Source of the DNA: Parus major
Taxonomy: Eukaryota; Chordata; Aves; Passeriformes; Paridae
Assembly: GCF_001522545.3 (NCBI RefSeq)
Contig: NC_031799.1
Location: 48,372,096 to 48,436,095 of the forward strand
DNA: 64,000 nt
Direction: 5' to 3'
Each line of letters starts with the position of its first letter. Position 1 is the first letter of the stretch. A program made the position numbers and the translations under genes. Under the pieces are notes generated by a model that was not told the origin of the DNA, did no database searches, and was given only the letters and a program-made list of their open reading frames with translations. Shown here piece after piece: positions 13,863 to 25,210 of the stretch.

Positions 13863-13961
<99 letters not shown>
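13450..13961. repeat. Purine microsatellite, (GA)n/(AAAAG)n/(AAAG)n, gapped
   Basis: It starts as (GA)n, passes through mixed GAAA/GAGA units, becomes a regular AAAAG pentamer from about 13527 to 13612, is interrupted by 250 N, and resumes as a regular AAAG tetramer from 13863 to 13961. One strand is pure purine throughout. The translations of this tract (KERKKERK and the antisense FLSFFLSF) are artefacts. Confidence 0.98.
13613..13862. other. Assembly gap, 250 N
   Basis: Exactly 250 undetermined bases inside the purine tract. The true length is unknown, because the repeat unit differs on the two sides. Confidence 0.99.
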
Positions 13962-14645
13962 TGCCAGTACATGCTCTCATTCACCTAAGATACAAAAAAA
14001 TCTCATTTATATCATAGATGTAATCTGAACTATACTACTACACTTATTTGTGGACTACTTGGTTACAGACTATTTTAAGTACTTGAAGTCTATATTACTG
14101 CTATCTTTTGATATTCCTGTTTTACTGGGCTTTGAAGTTTTGAGAGGTTTTTTTTTTAGTATTTTTTTTAATTTTTTTATTTTATTTTATTTCATTGCTT
14201 TCTGATCATACAGGAGCTCTTCTTTCAGTCTACTAAATTCCTATGACATATTATGAAAAAAATTTGAATCTCTTTCTATTTCAAGCCTTGTAATAAGTTT
14301 ATCCAAGAATAAATGAGTATTAATTGCTCTCAGGCATATGCCAACAGAAAATTAGATCTCTAATATGATAAAAACATGGATCTGGAACAGGGTTTCCATT
14401 AGTTCTGTTATTCTCAAGACAATATTATTTTTATAGATCATGTAACATTGTTGCCCTGATGTGAAAACATAAGCAAATTTCTTCTGGTTAGTCCACTAGG
14501 AAAGTATCATGCTAGATAAGTTGTAAGGTGATTTTTTAGGTGAATTTTTTAGGACTTTGTATAGGTGATTGCAGGGAAAAATCTGTGAGCAATTTCTATG
14601 CTGAAAATCTTCTTTAGAGGAAAAAAATTTTGAGAAAATGCCAAT
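13962..14645. other. Unique AT-rich DNA with T-rich runs
   Basis: No gene seen. A T-rich stretch with short ATTTT units lies at about 14150-14195. Confidence 0.5.
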
Positions 14646-14712
14646 GGGAAATTTGGTCTAGATGACCTTTAAACATCCCCTTCCAAACCAAATTGTTCTG
14701 TGATTCTATGTA
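14646..14712 (+). mobile_element. CR1 LINE 3' tail fragment
   Basis: Short, clear CR1 end: TTTGGTCTAGATGACCTTTA, a CCCCTTCCAAACCA block, and the terminal TTCTGTGATTCTATG. Only the last part of the element is present, which is typical of extreme 5' truncation. Confidence 0.85.
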
Positions 14713-17700
14713 ACTGCATATGATATGTGAAATAGGATTATAATTGTCAAGTAAAATGTATTTGGAGAAACGTCAGTCTGTGAAAGGAAATTAGACTTTA
14801 CGCAAAGAAAAAAAGTCTCAGGTGATTGCTCTGTATATTGGCAATCACTGCTTCTGCTTTTCTTTTAATTTCTTTCCATTGTTTCTCCTATCATTTTACT
14901 ACCTTGTTCATGTGGCTTCACTATACATTTCATTTTCATTAATGAAACATTTAGAGGAGGGAATAAGACAAGTGCTTGAAGTGAGAATATGCCTTTGTGA
15001 AAATTCTAGGACTTTTCAGGACAGGGAGTTTCTGTTTCCTTCTTAGTGCCAAATACGAACCAAAAACAAGGCATAAAAATTGTAAACATTTAACTACAAT
15101 TCCTTTTGTATTCTTCTGATAACCATCCAGGCTAGATCTTCATTTTTTTAACTATTCTGTGTTTTGTGAATAGCTGGTTTTGCTCATATACTGGCCCAAA
15201 GTCAGGGAACACAGGAAAACAAGTTCTCCTAAAGTAATTACCAGGAAAGAACTATAACTCAAAGTCTCAGTTTTCTCTGTTTCTTCTCTTTTCCCAATAC
15301 AACAATAATTTATGATTGATCCTACCATAATGACAAAAAATGTAAAATGAAGCAAGAACTAAGTTTAATTCTTGCCCCTGACCTTTCAGTATGAAAAAGT
15401 GCAGGATGCTAAGCAGACATTTGTGTTCAGCATGCCGAATTTAGATCTTCTATCATAAGTCACCCTTTATGCATAATCCAGAAGTTCAGTTGTTGAATCT
15501 CTTGAATGGCACAAATATTTTAAGAAGAAATATCAAAGGTCTTGTCTGCCTCAATCCCAAACCCGTAAGAATTTGTGCTTATTTCTGTTCTGTATTTGCC
15601 TCTTGGAGTTACCTTGTCTGCCTCTTCATCTTCATTAACAGCTGAATTTGGCTTGTGCTGCTTAGATTTTTTATCAAGAACTCTACAAAATTCCTAATAA
15701 GTCAAGATGGTATTCTTACCACCTTCCTCAATCCCTGTGTATAACACAGGTCGGTATTAGAGTACCACTTAGCAGTGCGTATCACACAACATAATTCCTC
15801 ATAATGCATTAACAGGAAAATTATTTAAATGGTGTATTCTGAAAGGAAAGTAGTTAATTGAACAGTGAGGAAATTTTCTAGTGTTCCTGATTTATAAGAG
15901 TAAAAAAAAAAATTTCCAAAACTAGTCATGAAACAATAGGGAAATCATTCTGGTAGGCTTCATACCACTAAAACAGATTAATAAAAAATAGCTACTGTTA
16001 GAAAACATATTGTACATTATAAAGAGGTTGAAGTAACTATTTTCGCTAGTTTTAAAAGTAGTCTGAAGGAAAAGCTTTTCTGTCACATAAATTTGGACTT
16101 GAAAAAATTTTATTGAAAACATTGATCCAGATATAGAAGCAGGAATATCTAAAAATCGACGGATAGAAGAAACATTTCATGTACTCAAATTAGGAATAAC
16201 AGTAAGGTAAAAGAAAATTATATAAAATTTTTTTTAAATAATAATCAAAAACAAATAAATTATGTTAAGTAGCCCTTACAAATATGTAAAAACTACACAT
16301 AGAAACATGGAATTGTTAAAATTATAGCTTTTTATTAACTTCTTTAATTAAATGTGTCATGGAAATGTATTTTTCAACACCTAGCTTAAACAATCTTTGT
16401 TCTGAATTCAGTCCTGATCCAGCATACGAATTGGGATGTTGATCAAGGGACCTCCAGAGATCCTTTCCAGACAGTTAGTCTGCAGCTTTATGTTTCTTCA
16501 TGGAAAAATTCAAAAATCTTGATAATTTGGGCACAATTCTCAACATGAATCACAATACTGTGGCTGTAAAAGCTGAAAGGCAACAGAATTTAAGAAGCAG
16601 AGGCTAGTCTGCTACAAACAGCTGTCTTAAGTGAGATCTTAACAACAAAAAGTGAAGAGATGGATTTTGTATTAGTTACAGAAATAAATTTTGGAAGCAT
16701 ATATGTGAGTTTTGTGATAGCAAATCTGTGATTTAGAAGAGCACACCTAAAAATGTGTCTGAGGAAAAATTAACATTGCTTGTCCTGTGTTTGTTCACCT
16801 TATTTCATGAATCTACCTCCGTTTATACAGTTTTCCTGGGATATGTAAAAAGACATTTGCAAAGCAAAGAAAGCTTCCTCCCTGACTTCTCTGACATCTC
16901 AAAATTAAAATAACCCTAACTAGTCTAAACTTGTCAAGCCAATATGATAAACCAATAGCTGATTATTTCAGAAAAAAATAACATATCAGCTGAGATCTCA
17001 AATGACTTGTCAGTTTGGTACTCATTTTTGGTGATATCTTCCAGTTTTGTACAGCCAAGTGCTTCTCAAAACCAAAAACGGTAAAAGTTATTTAAAGGCC
17101 AGAGTCTAAAATGTCACCTTTGTTTTGAAAGAAATATCTTGAAAATAAGTCAATATTTTCAGGTCACACTTTGTGCCAGGTATATATATGAAAGATTATT
17201 TTAATTGTATTAACTAAGTATCTGGACTATCTGTTTATTATTTTTAAGAATGCTACTACAACTGTTACATAAACAGAAAGAGGAGGATTTTTACTGAAGA
17301 AACACCATGTTGTAGATTTCAGCTCCCCTGACATACCCTTCCCCTCCTCCTCACACAAAAAAAGCCATGATTTAATTTTTTAAATCAATGACTGAGAGTT
17401 GTACTGCTTTATAAACTCTTCCCTAAGTAATATAAACCTGTAATAGCATCAAGTACCCTTTGAAAAAAATGAGACATAGAAGACCACTTCTAGTCCTAGA
17501 TGTCAATGTGCAACAAGTTTTACCCCCTGCCATGTACAACTACAACTTCATAAATTACATTTCTAAAGATTCCATTATTATTTACTAAATTTCCAAAATA
17601 GTGCGAAACTGAGGAGATGTATTATGCAACTTTAACAGTTTATCCTGAGATGCTTCACTTTTTTATGCGTGTTTAATGTCAAAGATGTGCCATGTACTCA

Positions 17701-18326
17701 CTCCTGACATAGAAAAACACCAAAATGGAAAAGATGATCTGTCACACTGATCCAGTCAAGGATTTCAGTTACTCAAGTTATTTTGTCTAAAATATGACTT
17801 TATTTTATATATTTTATTTTTTAGGAGTTGAGTTTTTTTATTACTTATTTTCTTATCAGGTCAATATTAAGATAGTCTAAAGGAGGCAAGTAGTAGAAGA
17901 CTTTCAACACAATTGTGAAAAAATGAGCAGTGTCAACCTGGTAAGTTTATATTTTTGTTGTATTGATGATGGTTTTCTCACTGATGTTTTCATTTGTGTT
18001 TGTAACAACATCTCAGTTACTGTTGATTTTATTCTTGGTGTAATATTTATGTGTTAATGTTAACTTTTCTTTATGTTTTAACAGAAGACAAGTGCTCAGT
18101 ATCTCATTAACTCTTTGAGATGCAGTTTTTATCATAGATCCAAGTAGTTTCAATTTCAGCCAGAGTAATTAGCACTTAAGATTATTTTTTAATCCTTTAA
18201 GTGTGTGTACAATACTTCCATATTTTCCCCAGCCTTGTCAGGTTTATATTTTGCAATTTGAGAAAAAGTATGAGCTGAAGGGTCTAGATTTAAAATGTTA
18301 TTTTTCTGGTCTATTCATTTTGTTTA
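14713..18326. other. Unique AT-rich non-coding DNA
   Basis: No gene recognised. A weak match to a CR1 3' end (GGGACCTCCAGAGATCCTTTCC) lies near 16446-16475, too short and decayed to call separately. Confidence 0.5.
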
Positions 18327-18747
18327 TGTCATGGTTTAGGAATGGCACTCCAAATCACCAGTCACTCCTCACCCACCATCCCTGTGGGAGACAAAAGGCA
18401 AAGATTATGGGTTGAGATAAAAATTTACTGGAAACAGTAATGAGATAAGAAAAATGGACAGCAACCAGGAAAACATGGAAAACAAAAATGTACAAAAGAG
18501 GGTGATTTACATAAAAAAATGCTTTCAAAGCCTGGGACAATAAGAAACAAAGGCCTTTAGTGCTTCCATGCTTTTTTCCTGACAGAAAGCCATGCCCACC
18601 TTTTTCTCAGGGGCAAAAATCCCTTACTCCTGCCACCAAGTGTGACCTGAGGTGATTTAGAATAACAATCTAGACATGCCCACACAGCTCCAGGCTCAGC
18701 TCCCTCATGGCTACTGTGAGAAAAATTAACTCTTCTGGCCAAAAACA
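18327..18747 (-). mobile_element. Solo LTR of an avian ERVL-type retrovirus
   Basis: The plus strand begins TGTCATGGTTTAGG at 18327 and ends AAAAACA at 18747, giving TG...CA ends over 421 bases. Read on the minus strand, it opens with a TTTTTGGCC block, then GAGTTAATTTTT and CACAGTAGCCATGAGGG, and closes with a TTTTTATCTCAACCCATAAT block and CCTAAACCATGACA. This block order is that of a widespread avian ERVL-type LTR. There is no adjacent internal sequence on either side. The five flanking bases on each side (GTTTA and AGAGA) do not match, so any target-site duplication has decayed or my ends are slightly off. Confidence 0.78.
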
Positions 18748-19336
18748 AGAGAACTAATTAAAATAAAATAAAAATAAAAATAAATAAAGGTGAAACAAAC
18801 TTCTAGAGATTCAAATTGTAATTTTAAAGCAGTTATTTATTCCTGCCTTACTCATTCAAGTGTTTGCTTCAGGTGAGTTTTCCTCTTATGAAAAACCTTT
18901 CTGTGAATTTTATTTCTTCCATAAAAGAAAGCCAGTAGAACTAAAACAGTGTTATCTCTTTCAGGAGGACAAGTCGTTTTAAATGTTTAGGGATAATAGA
19001 GTCTAACTCCCCAATGTGAGTAGAACAAACTCCTCTATTTTCTTTACACACACAAATAGCCTTTGGCTAATGGTGTGCTGGGAAGTCCTGGGAAGTGGAA
19101 AGACAGATTTAGAAATTCAGAAATAATTGCAGCACTTAAAAGAATAGTGTGCTCAAGTTTATAATCTGAAAATACTAAAAAACTTTGATATCACATATCT
19201 GACACAATATAAGACCAGATTTATAAATGCATTAAATTTATCAGGAAAAAATACCCAGTAAGGAGTGACAGACTTCTGCTAACACTGGTATTATATGATC
19301 TCTTATTTCTTATATATGTGAAAATGTATTCACTTT
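18748..19336. other. Unique DNA between LTR and microsatellite
   Basis: A short A-rich (AAAAT)n/(AAAT)n patch lies at about 18761-18790. Nothing else was recognised. Confidence 0.5.
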
Positions 19337-19455
19337 TGTATGTATGTATGTATGTACATATGTATGTATGCATGTATGTATGTATGTATGTATGTATGTA
19401 TGTATCTATCTATCTATCTACCTACCTACCTACCTATCCATCTATCTATGTATCT
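19337..19455. repeat. Compound tetranucleotide microsatellite (TATG)n(TATC)n(TACC)n
   Basis: A TATG array with a few substitutions changes to TATC, then TACC, then back to TATC, all in the same four-base register. Each switch is a single-base change within the unit. Confidence 0.97.
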
Positions 19456-19610
19456 TCTAATGATCAATGGATGATCTATATCCTTTATTTAAAGGAAATA
19501 CAATAATTTCTGTGTTTGACTATCAGTACCGACAATTAATCAGTAGTGCTTCACCACTGCAGTGACTTTGACAGTGTAATACATAATAATGGCAAAGTGA
19601 GAAACTCTTC

Positions 19611-20143
19611 TGTCGAGGTTTAGGAGTGGTATTTCCCAATTAATTGTTCCTGTTGAAACACCCAAGATCGCACCCTGCTTGTTCATTCCTCCTTCCCTCC
19701 TGGCTGTGGCAGGATGGAGAGGAGAAGGAGAAGCACTAAAAGGTAAAGATCCTGTACTGAGACAAGAACAATTAACTAGAAACAGCAATGAAATAAGAAG
19801 AGAAAAATAACAATACTAATACTGATAACAGTGTACAAGACAGGCAAACAATTCACAGGCCATTGCTTACTACCCGGAACACAGCTGTCACTCAACCCCA
19901 CATTCTGGTAAAACCCTCCATCCCTGCTACATATGGTGAGAGAGGTATCCAACTGTATCAAACCTACAGTTTTGACCCTGCCCCTCCTGGATGCTGCAAA
20001 AAAAACCCCTGTATTGGCCAGAACCAGGGCATTTCCACCCCTTATTCTGTACTGTGGACATCATGCCCAGGTCCTACATCTTGCACTATATACATACATA
20101 TACATGTATGCACACACAAGCACAGATATGATTCCCATAGTCA
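19611..20143 (-). mobile_element. 3' LTR of ERVL-like provirus
   Basis: The plus-strand start is TGTCGAGGTTTAGG at 19611. On the minus strand the LTR ends CCTAAACCTCGACA, preceded by a TTCTTGTCTCAG block homologous to the other LTRs of this family. The far boundary is placed at TCA 20141-20143. On the minus strand, a short G-rich, polypurine-like stretch (GAGGGGGAG) lies just upstream of it, as expected before a 3' LTR. It is the downstream partner of the remnant at 21603-21850. The two differ by substitutions and by a missing segment of roughly 150-200 bases in the 21603 copy. Confidence 0.7.
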
Positions 20144-20319
20144 ATGGCTCCCCCTCAGAATGTCTTTTAAGTTAATTTAGTTCATGTCTAAATGTCTTAA
20201 ACCTTGACTGTGTGTTCTATTTATGCTAAGTGTCTTTCAGGGCAAGGAGGACTGGTGTGGTGTTGGGAGGCTGCAAAGTTAATTATATGGTGGGGTCCCC
20301 CTCAGCACATCACCATTTC

Positions 20320-21080
20320 CTCCTCCTCCTCCTCCTCTGATGATGGTCTGTAATATTTGTCTTAGGCAAGTTTGTGATTAATTCCAAGATCTCTGAGCTC
20401 ATTGTGTGATCTATGTGATTCACTTACTCCATGTAGCTTCAGTGGCATGATGTGTTGCAGGGACTTTCTCTTTGAACATCTAGCCCAGCACAGGCAGTCA
20501 GGGTGCCAGGAGGACATTTGGTGTCAATCACTTCTGAAGTAGATCAAACCCCTTCATAAGCTGCCAGTATCTCTGGACATAGCAGTATCATCAGGCTTTA
20601 GCAGATCTCGGACCTTTTGTATCTCCTATTTCAGAATCCCAGGGATTGTCTTAAAGTCTACCTGGGTACTTTTTGCAGGGGGTCCAGGAAGGGCCATTCT
20701 CTCCAGCTGCAGTGCAAAGCACATTTTTCACATCTAGTTCTGTCCTGATTGTCCCAGGGGCTACTGCATGTACAGTCTCCTATCCAATTTGTTCAAAATC
20801 TTGTTGTTACTCAGGATCCCACTTCAAATCATTCTGTTTGGTCATTTGATAGAGAGCATTTACAATATCTGCTCTGGAATATAGACATTTCAAAAAACCA
20901 CAGTGCCTTAGAAAACTTTTATTTCCTTTTGCTGGTTGGTGAAGATGTAACTGCTATTTTGTTGGAAAATCTATCAGAATTTGGCAATGTCGATCTTGCC
21001 ATTTTACTCCTAAAAAAATAATTTTCTGGTCAGGTCCCTTGATCTTCTTAAAAATCTCTCTCTTAACTTCAGACAGGGTT
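20320..21080 (-). pseudogene. ERVL-like pol fossil (RT C-terminus and RNase H)
   Basis: Conceptual minus-strand reading, broken by several stops and frameshifts, recovers landmarks in the order expected for class III (ERVL) retroviral pol. First comes a reverse transcriptase thumb motif containing FLG (around 21005-21020). Next is the connection region with a tryptophan/aspartate block (around 20800-20840). Then an RNase H section with AAYEGV and HHAT motifs follows (around 20440-20580). No intact catalytic domain remains and no single frame spans the region. A CCT-type trinucleotide run interrupts the low-coordinate end at about 20319-20338. The assignment to the L class is by recall of pol landmarks; it could be tested by translated search. 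Confidence 0.68.
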
Positions 21081-21084
21081 TAGA

Positions 21085-21577
21085 CTACAGTGAGGAGGCA
21101 TGGCAGGCATAACAGTATGCTTCCCTTAACATACAAAGGAAATTCAAAATTCTGAGAAGCTCTTGTAACAAGCCTGAAGAGAAAAAGGGGTTGAAAGGCT
21201 GAGGAAAATAATCCTCCCCTGTTCTCCCCACAGATTGTGTACAATTATAATTGAATTCCCAGAGGTAATACCTGAGGGCAAGGGTGCAGCACCAAGCGTG
21301 CATTCCAAGTGAGCCTCATTGTCCTTGATGCTATCATGTTGATACCACACAGTACAGCAATAAAGCAATCCTCATTCCTCTCTCTGCTCTGAAAAAGAGA
21401 AGCAGGGAGAGCACATGGTGCATATATGGGAGAATAATACAATATCAAGCACCACAACCACGTGAAGAGACAAAGCAACGTTGTGACCAGTGGGTCTGTA
21501 TCCCGTAAAAAAATATGTATATCACATTAGTTTCCAGCCTGCTCTGGGCAGTTCTATTGTTATCTCAAGCCTTCAAG
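21085..21577 (-). other. ERVL-like leader / gag remnant
   Basis: Lies between the primer binding site and the pol fossil. Overlapping open frames of 72-77 codons occur on the minus strand, but none shows a recognised capsid or zinc-knuckle motif. I infer untranslated leader plus an eroded start of gag. Confidence 0.4.
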
Positions 21578-21594
21578 CCCCACATTGGGTGCCA
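21578..21594 (-). promoter_or_regulatory. Retroviral primer binding site, tRNA-Lys type
   Basis: The minus strand reads TGGCACCCAATGTGGGG. It differs from the Lys(1,2)-type primer site (TGGCGCCCAACGTGGGG) at two positions, and both differences are changes expected from CpG decay. It lies 8 bases inside the 5' LTR edge at 21603, the right place for a minus-strand provirus. Confidence 0.78.
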
Positions 21595-21602
21595 GAGAAA
21601 GC

Positions 21603-21850
21603 TGTTGTGGTTTAAGAATAAGAAAAGGAACAGTAAGCACAGCAACATTTATAGCAGTGTAGGACAAGTGAATGATTCACACGATATTGCTCAGCATGTG
21701 GAACCCAGTGCCACCTGACTTACATACCCTGCCAAACTGGAATCGGACCCAGCCCCTTCTTACACCCTGCACATGATATGAGAAGGTATTGAGGAACAGG
21801 AGTGCTTTCCAGAGGTTAAATTTTCCCTGGGACACTTGGGACTTTCATGC
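21603..21850 (-). mobile_element. 5' LTR remnant of ERVL-like provirus
   Basis: The plus strand begins TGTTGTGGTTTAAG next to the primer binding site. Blocks such as CAGTGTA...ACAAG, GAATGATTCACA and TGGAACCCAGTGCCACC align with the 3' LTR in the same order, but a segment after the first 12 bases is deleted. The outer limit is uncertain. Confidence 0.62.
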
Positions 21851-22167
21851 TTTAACATCACCACCTCTTACTTGTGTTTCAAGTAGCACAAAAATACATT
21901 GTTTCTTCAAGGTGTTTAAAATGCGTTTTAATGTATTTAAATTGGCAGCTGTTCAGTCCTCCTTGAAAATTCTTGCCATCCAGAAAGTGAAAACACATCT
22001 ATAGGTTATATTTGGAAGAAAAAAAGCTTGTAATTCCATTGTGCAGAACACAATTTTGTATAAACTTACCTACATGCCTCACTTTAGGTATGTCAGAGAT
22101 GTATGAATCTTTTAGAATTATTTTCAAAATTTTAGCTTACTTTGATTTCCATTAGATGTAAGATTTT

Positions 22168-22222
22168 TTGGTTGGTTGGCTGATTGGTTGGTTTAGTTAG
22201 TTGGTTAGTAGGTTGGTTTGTT
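22168..22222. repeat. (GGTT)n-like degenerate microsatellite
   Basis: Repeated GGTT units with GGCT, AGTT and GGTTT variants. Its complement resembles the AACC/AAACC tracts at 30169, 37785 and 41812. Confidence 0.85.
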
Positions 22223-22299
22223 CTTTAGTCGCTACTTGGCTGGTTTTATCCATGAGGGGGATTAGATACTGAAGATTTTTTAGAGGAATTATGAAATAT

Positions 22300-22452
22300 C
22301 TCTCCTGAAGGTGTTCAACAATAAACTGGGCGTGATCCTGAGCATCTTGACCTAATTAGTCCTGTTTTGAGAAGTGGGTGTGGCTAAATGACCTCCAAAG
22401 TGGGCTTCCTTTCAAAATCGTTCTGAAGATTTGTAGATCTCTGATTCTGTGG
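22300..22452 (+). mobile_element. Old CR1 LINE 3' fragment
   Basis: Strongly decayed CR1 3' UTR: GGTGTTCAACAATAAACTGG, GAGCATCTTGACCTA, AAATGACCTCCAAAGTGGGC, and a tail TCTGATTCTGTGG. The many substitutions suggest an older insertion than those at 39628 or 14646. Confidence 0.68.
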
Positions 22453-25210
22453 TTAAAATTATTCCCAAGAAGGAGAAGGAAAATCTTATCATCATTTTTT
22501 CTTAATTTCACTAACTTCAAGGAAATAGTTATGAAATTTAAATGGAACTGATGTGAAATGTATGTTCAGCTTGAGGAAATTATCAAGGGACTTGTGGGAA
22601 AAGTGGCTCAGGTTTGAGAAGACCACATGCTTTTAGGTATGAAGATTTTGCACACTGTTTCTGTTAAAATGGGAGAAATTGCTAAACTACTGAAATGGTA
22701 ACCAAATTTTGTATATATTATTTGAAAACATGTTAATGTATTTTCCTTTGGGAAATATGAAACTGAGGTAAAAATTCAACTGCAAATTTCTGCCCTTATT
22801 TTTGTTTTAGTCTAGTTCTTGCTGTCATCTTTTCCAAACACAACTTCTTGTAACAGAAGTGTAACTTTAAAAGTTACTAGTATGGTTATTTTAGTGTACA
22901 GCTGTACCTGTTTGTTGTTTTACCTAAAGAAAACCAAGAAAGGCTTCAAGGATGTGATTTTTCATTTTTTAAGTGCAGAAGAGTGCTGTCTTAATGTAAT
23001 AGGTACAATGATCAAGGCATTGTTTGCTAGAAGTCAAAGGAATTGCATCAGAGATAAATCAGGATAAATAATGCTTAAAAGAAACAGAGTAATTTGACTA
23101 AAAATGATCCCATACCCCAAAAGTGATTAATTACTGAAAAAGTACTAATTAAAAGCCACATTGACAGTAAGTCATGCAACAAGTAAAAAGTACTGCTGTT
23201 TACTATTTAAGCCCTTATTTTTAGCTACTTCAAAATGCCATCTAATTCCTATAATTCTTTTCAGTTCCCACCTGTATTAATGACCTCTTCCTGACTTTGG
23301 TATTTTCCTTTTTTTGACATTTCTAAAACACCTTTATATAATAAGGAACTCATTTGCAGCATTAACAATGATTTCCCTAAGCTTTTTTTGCTATCGATGT
23401 GTTTTTAAGCATATTAATTGAAATTAGAAAGAAAAGATGATTTGGAGAACTGCATCAATAAACACTATAATTAAATATAGCCTAGTAGTTTGAGGGTGTT
23501 TTGTTATCATTTTTGTTTGTTAGTTTTTTTGTAGTTTTTCTTGTTATTGTTGCTGTTGTATAAAAAAATTGCTATCAGTTTTGTGAGCAAAATTTCAAAT
23601 ATACTGCAATATTAAATACTCCTAGGATAAATTAAAATATTTCATCTTCATATAATTATGGTCTTTGACATATAAAGAAAAGGTGTATGGGATTACTGTA
23701 GCAAGAAGTATCATCAAGATGAAATCTTTTCTGTTAATTGCACTACTAATTAATCTGAGAAAATTGAGATAGTGAAGTTAGGTGTCTTTCCACAGGTATG
23801 GTAACAGTTTCATAAATAGCTTTTGTACAGGGAAAGTGCTGTCTGCTTCCTGCCCTGAGACAATTTGTTATTTATACCTTGGCTACCTTATGTTGTTCTG
23901 GCTTGGAAAAGATTCCATTTCATATTGAGAGTTTTCCCAGAACCAAATGTTACTGTGATTCTTTTGAGTAATCAGAATTGTACCCTGCCATCAGTTGAGA
24001 CAAAGTATAGATATGCCTGAAGTAGAGTAAATTAGATGAGAGCTATACTGTCTACTTCCCTTACTTAAAAGAGTCTACTCAGCTGAGTCTACTCAGCTAT
24101 GACTGTACTAACTTTATAAATATATTTCTTTAAAATCAGTTTCACAGGTTTAGATTCACACTTCTACCTTCAAGTTCTTCTTCTATTCCCATACTGGTAA
24201 ACTGAGAGGTGTTTGACCTAACCCTGGAAAAAAGATGCATGTCATGTTCATGTCACTGTGTTATTTCAATATAGCAACTACAAGATGCTTCTGTTAGGTT
24301 GTTACACTTCTTCATAATAACTTGTAGAAGATACTTCTGGGCATGTCCAGTTCTCAGGTAGTATAGGTTATCAGATTAAATATGATCAAACAAGCTAAGT
24401 ACTTGTTACTCTTGAGTACTCTCTGTACTCTTGTTGTAATGAAAATTTCTAGGACTTTGCTTGTGTTTCCACATGCATCAAGAATAGAAACAATGAATCC
24501 TCTAATTTTTCATCTTTATTATTTTGAGTTTGTTTCTTCATATTGGCTTTTTCCTGCTGTCTACAAGACATCTGTGGCAGTGAAAGTGGTATAAAATCAT
24601 TGGAGAAAGTTTCTCTTTGATCTGCCAATTTAGTAGAGATATGAAAAGATGTTTTTTAAATGCTTTGCAAACTGTAGGTGTGAGTGGGTGGAAGGGTCAT
24701 CAACGAAAGGGAGAGAAGAGGAGCTCAGAAAGTAGGAGTTGTAGCAAGAGGAAGTAAAACAATACAGCTGGAAAGAGAATGAAGACTAGACTGATAAAAT
24801 ATTGTAAAGTTAGTGAGAAAGGGAGAGAGAAAACTCTGAAGTTAAACAGTGTGTAGTGTATTTTCAGTATGTGGTCGTGTCTGCGAGGTCACTGACATTT
24901 CCTGTGCATTATGTATCATAAACATCATAAACTAGAACATCTTAGAAGCAAGCAAATGAAAAATTCTGCTTATTTAACAACATTCTTCCATTCTTCTCTC
25001 CTTAAAAAAATTCACTCAGAACCATGGCCACTGTCCAAATTGTGCTGGAAGCTGTAAGTTTCCAAAAGAAGGAAAATCAGAATTCCCTTCCCTGATGTAG
25101 TAAGAAATGTGTGATTCACTTCCTTTCACAATATTTTCCCTAGTTTTGGATATCATACAGTTATTTTATTAGCAAATATTACCCAAGTTATGTTTTGACC
25201 TCTTTTTTTT
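22453..25210. other. Unique non-coding DNA
   Basis: No gene recognised. It holds a perfect 14-base tandem duplication at 24071-24098 and a purine-rich patch at about 24684-24840. Confidence 0.5.
24071..24098. repeat. Perfect 14-bp tandem duplication
   Basis: GAGTCTACTCAGCT occurs twice head to tail with no mismatch, consistent with a recent replication-slippage duplication. Confidence 0.95.

Larger units (their letters stand above)
19611..21850 (-). mobile_element. Internally deleted ERVL-like provirus
   Basis: Read on the minus strand: 5' LTR remnant (21850-21603), primer binding site (21594-21578), leader and possible gag remnant (about 21577-21085), pol fossil (about 21080-20320), a short degenerate 3' stretch with a polypurine-like motif, and the 3' LTR (20143-19611). 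A full avian ERVL is several kilobases. Here about 1.4 kb of internal sequence remains, so most of gag, the protease, the first part of reverse transcriptase and the integrase are absent. No env was recognised. The element cannot encode a functional product. Confidence 0.72.

Noticed and set aside
13411..14028. Several frames of 178-198 codons over the N gap
   Set aside because: They are translations of the purine microsatellite and of N bases, not genes.
16446..16475. Weak CR1 3'-end similarity
   Set aside because: Only about 20 bases resemble the consensus and no tail follows.
19318..19506. 62-codon frame with CMYV repeats
   Set aside because: It is a translation of the TATG/TATC microsatellite.
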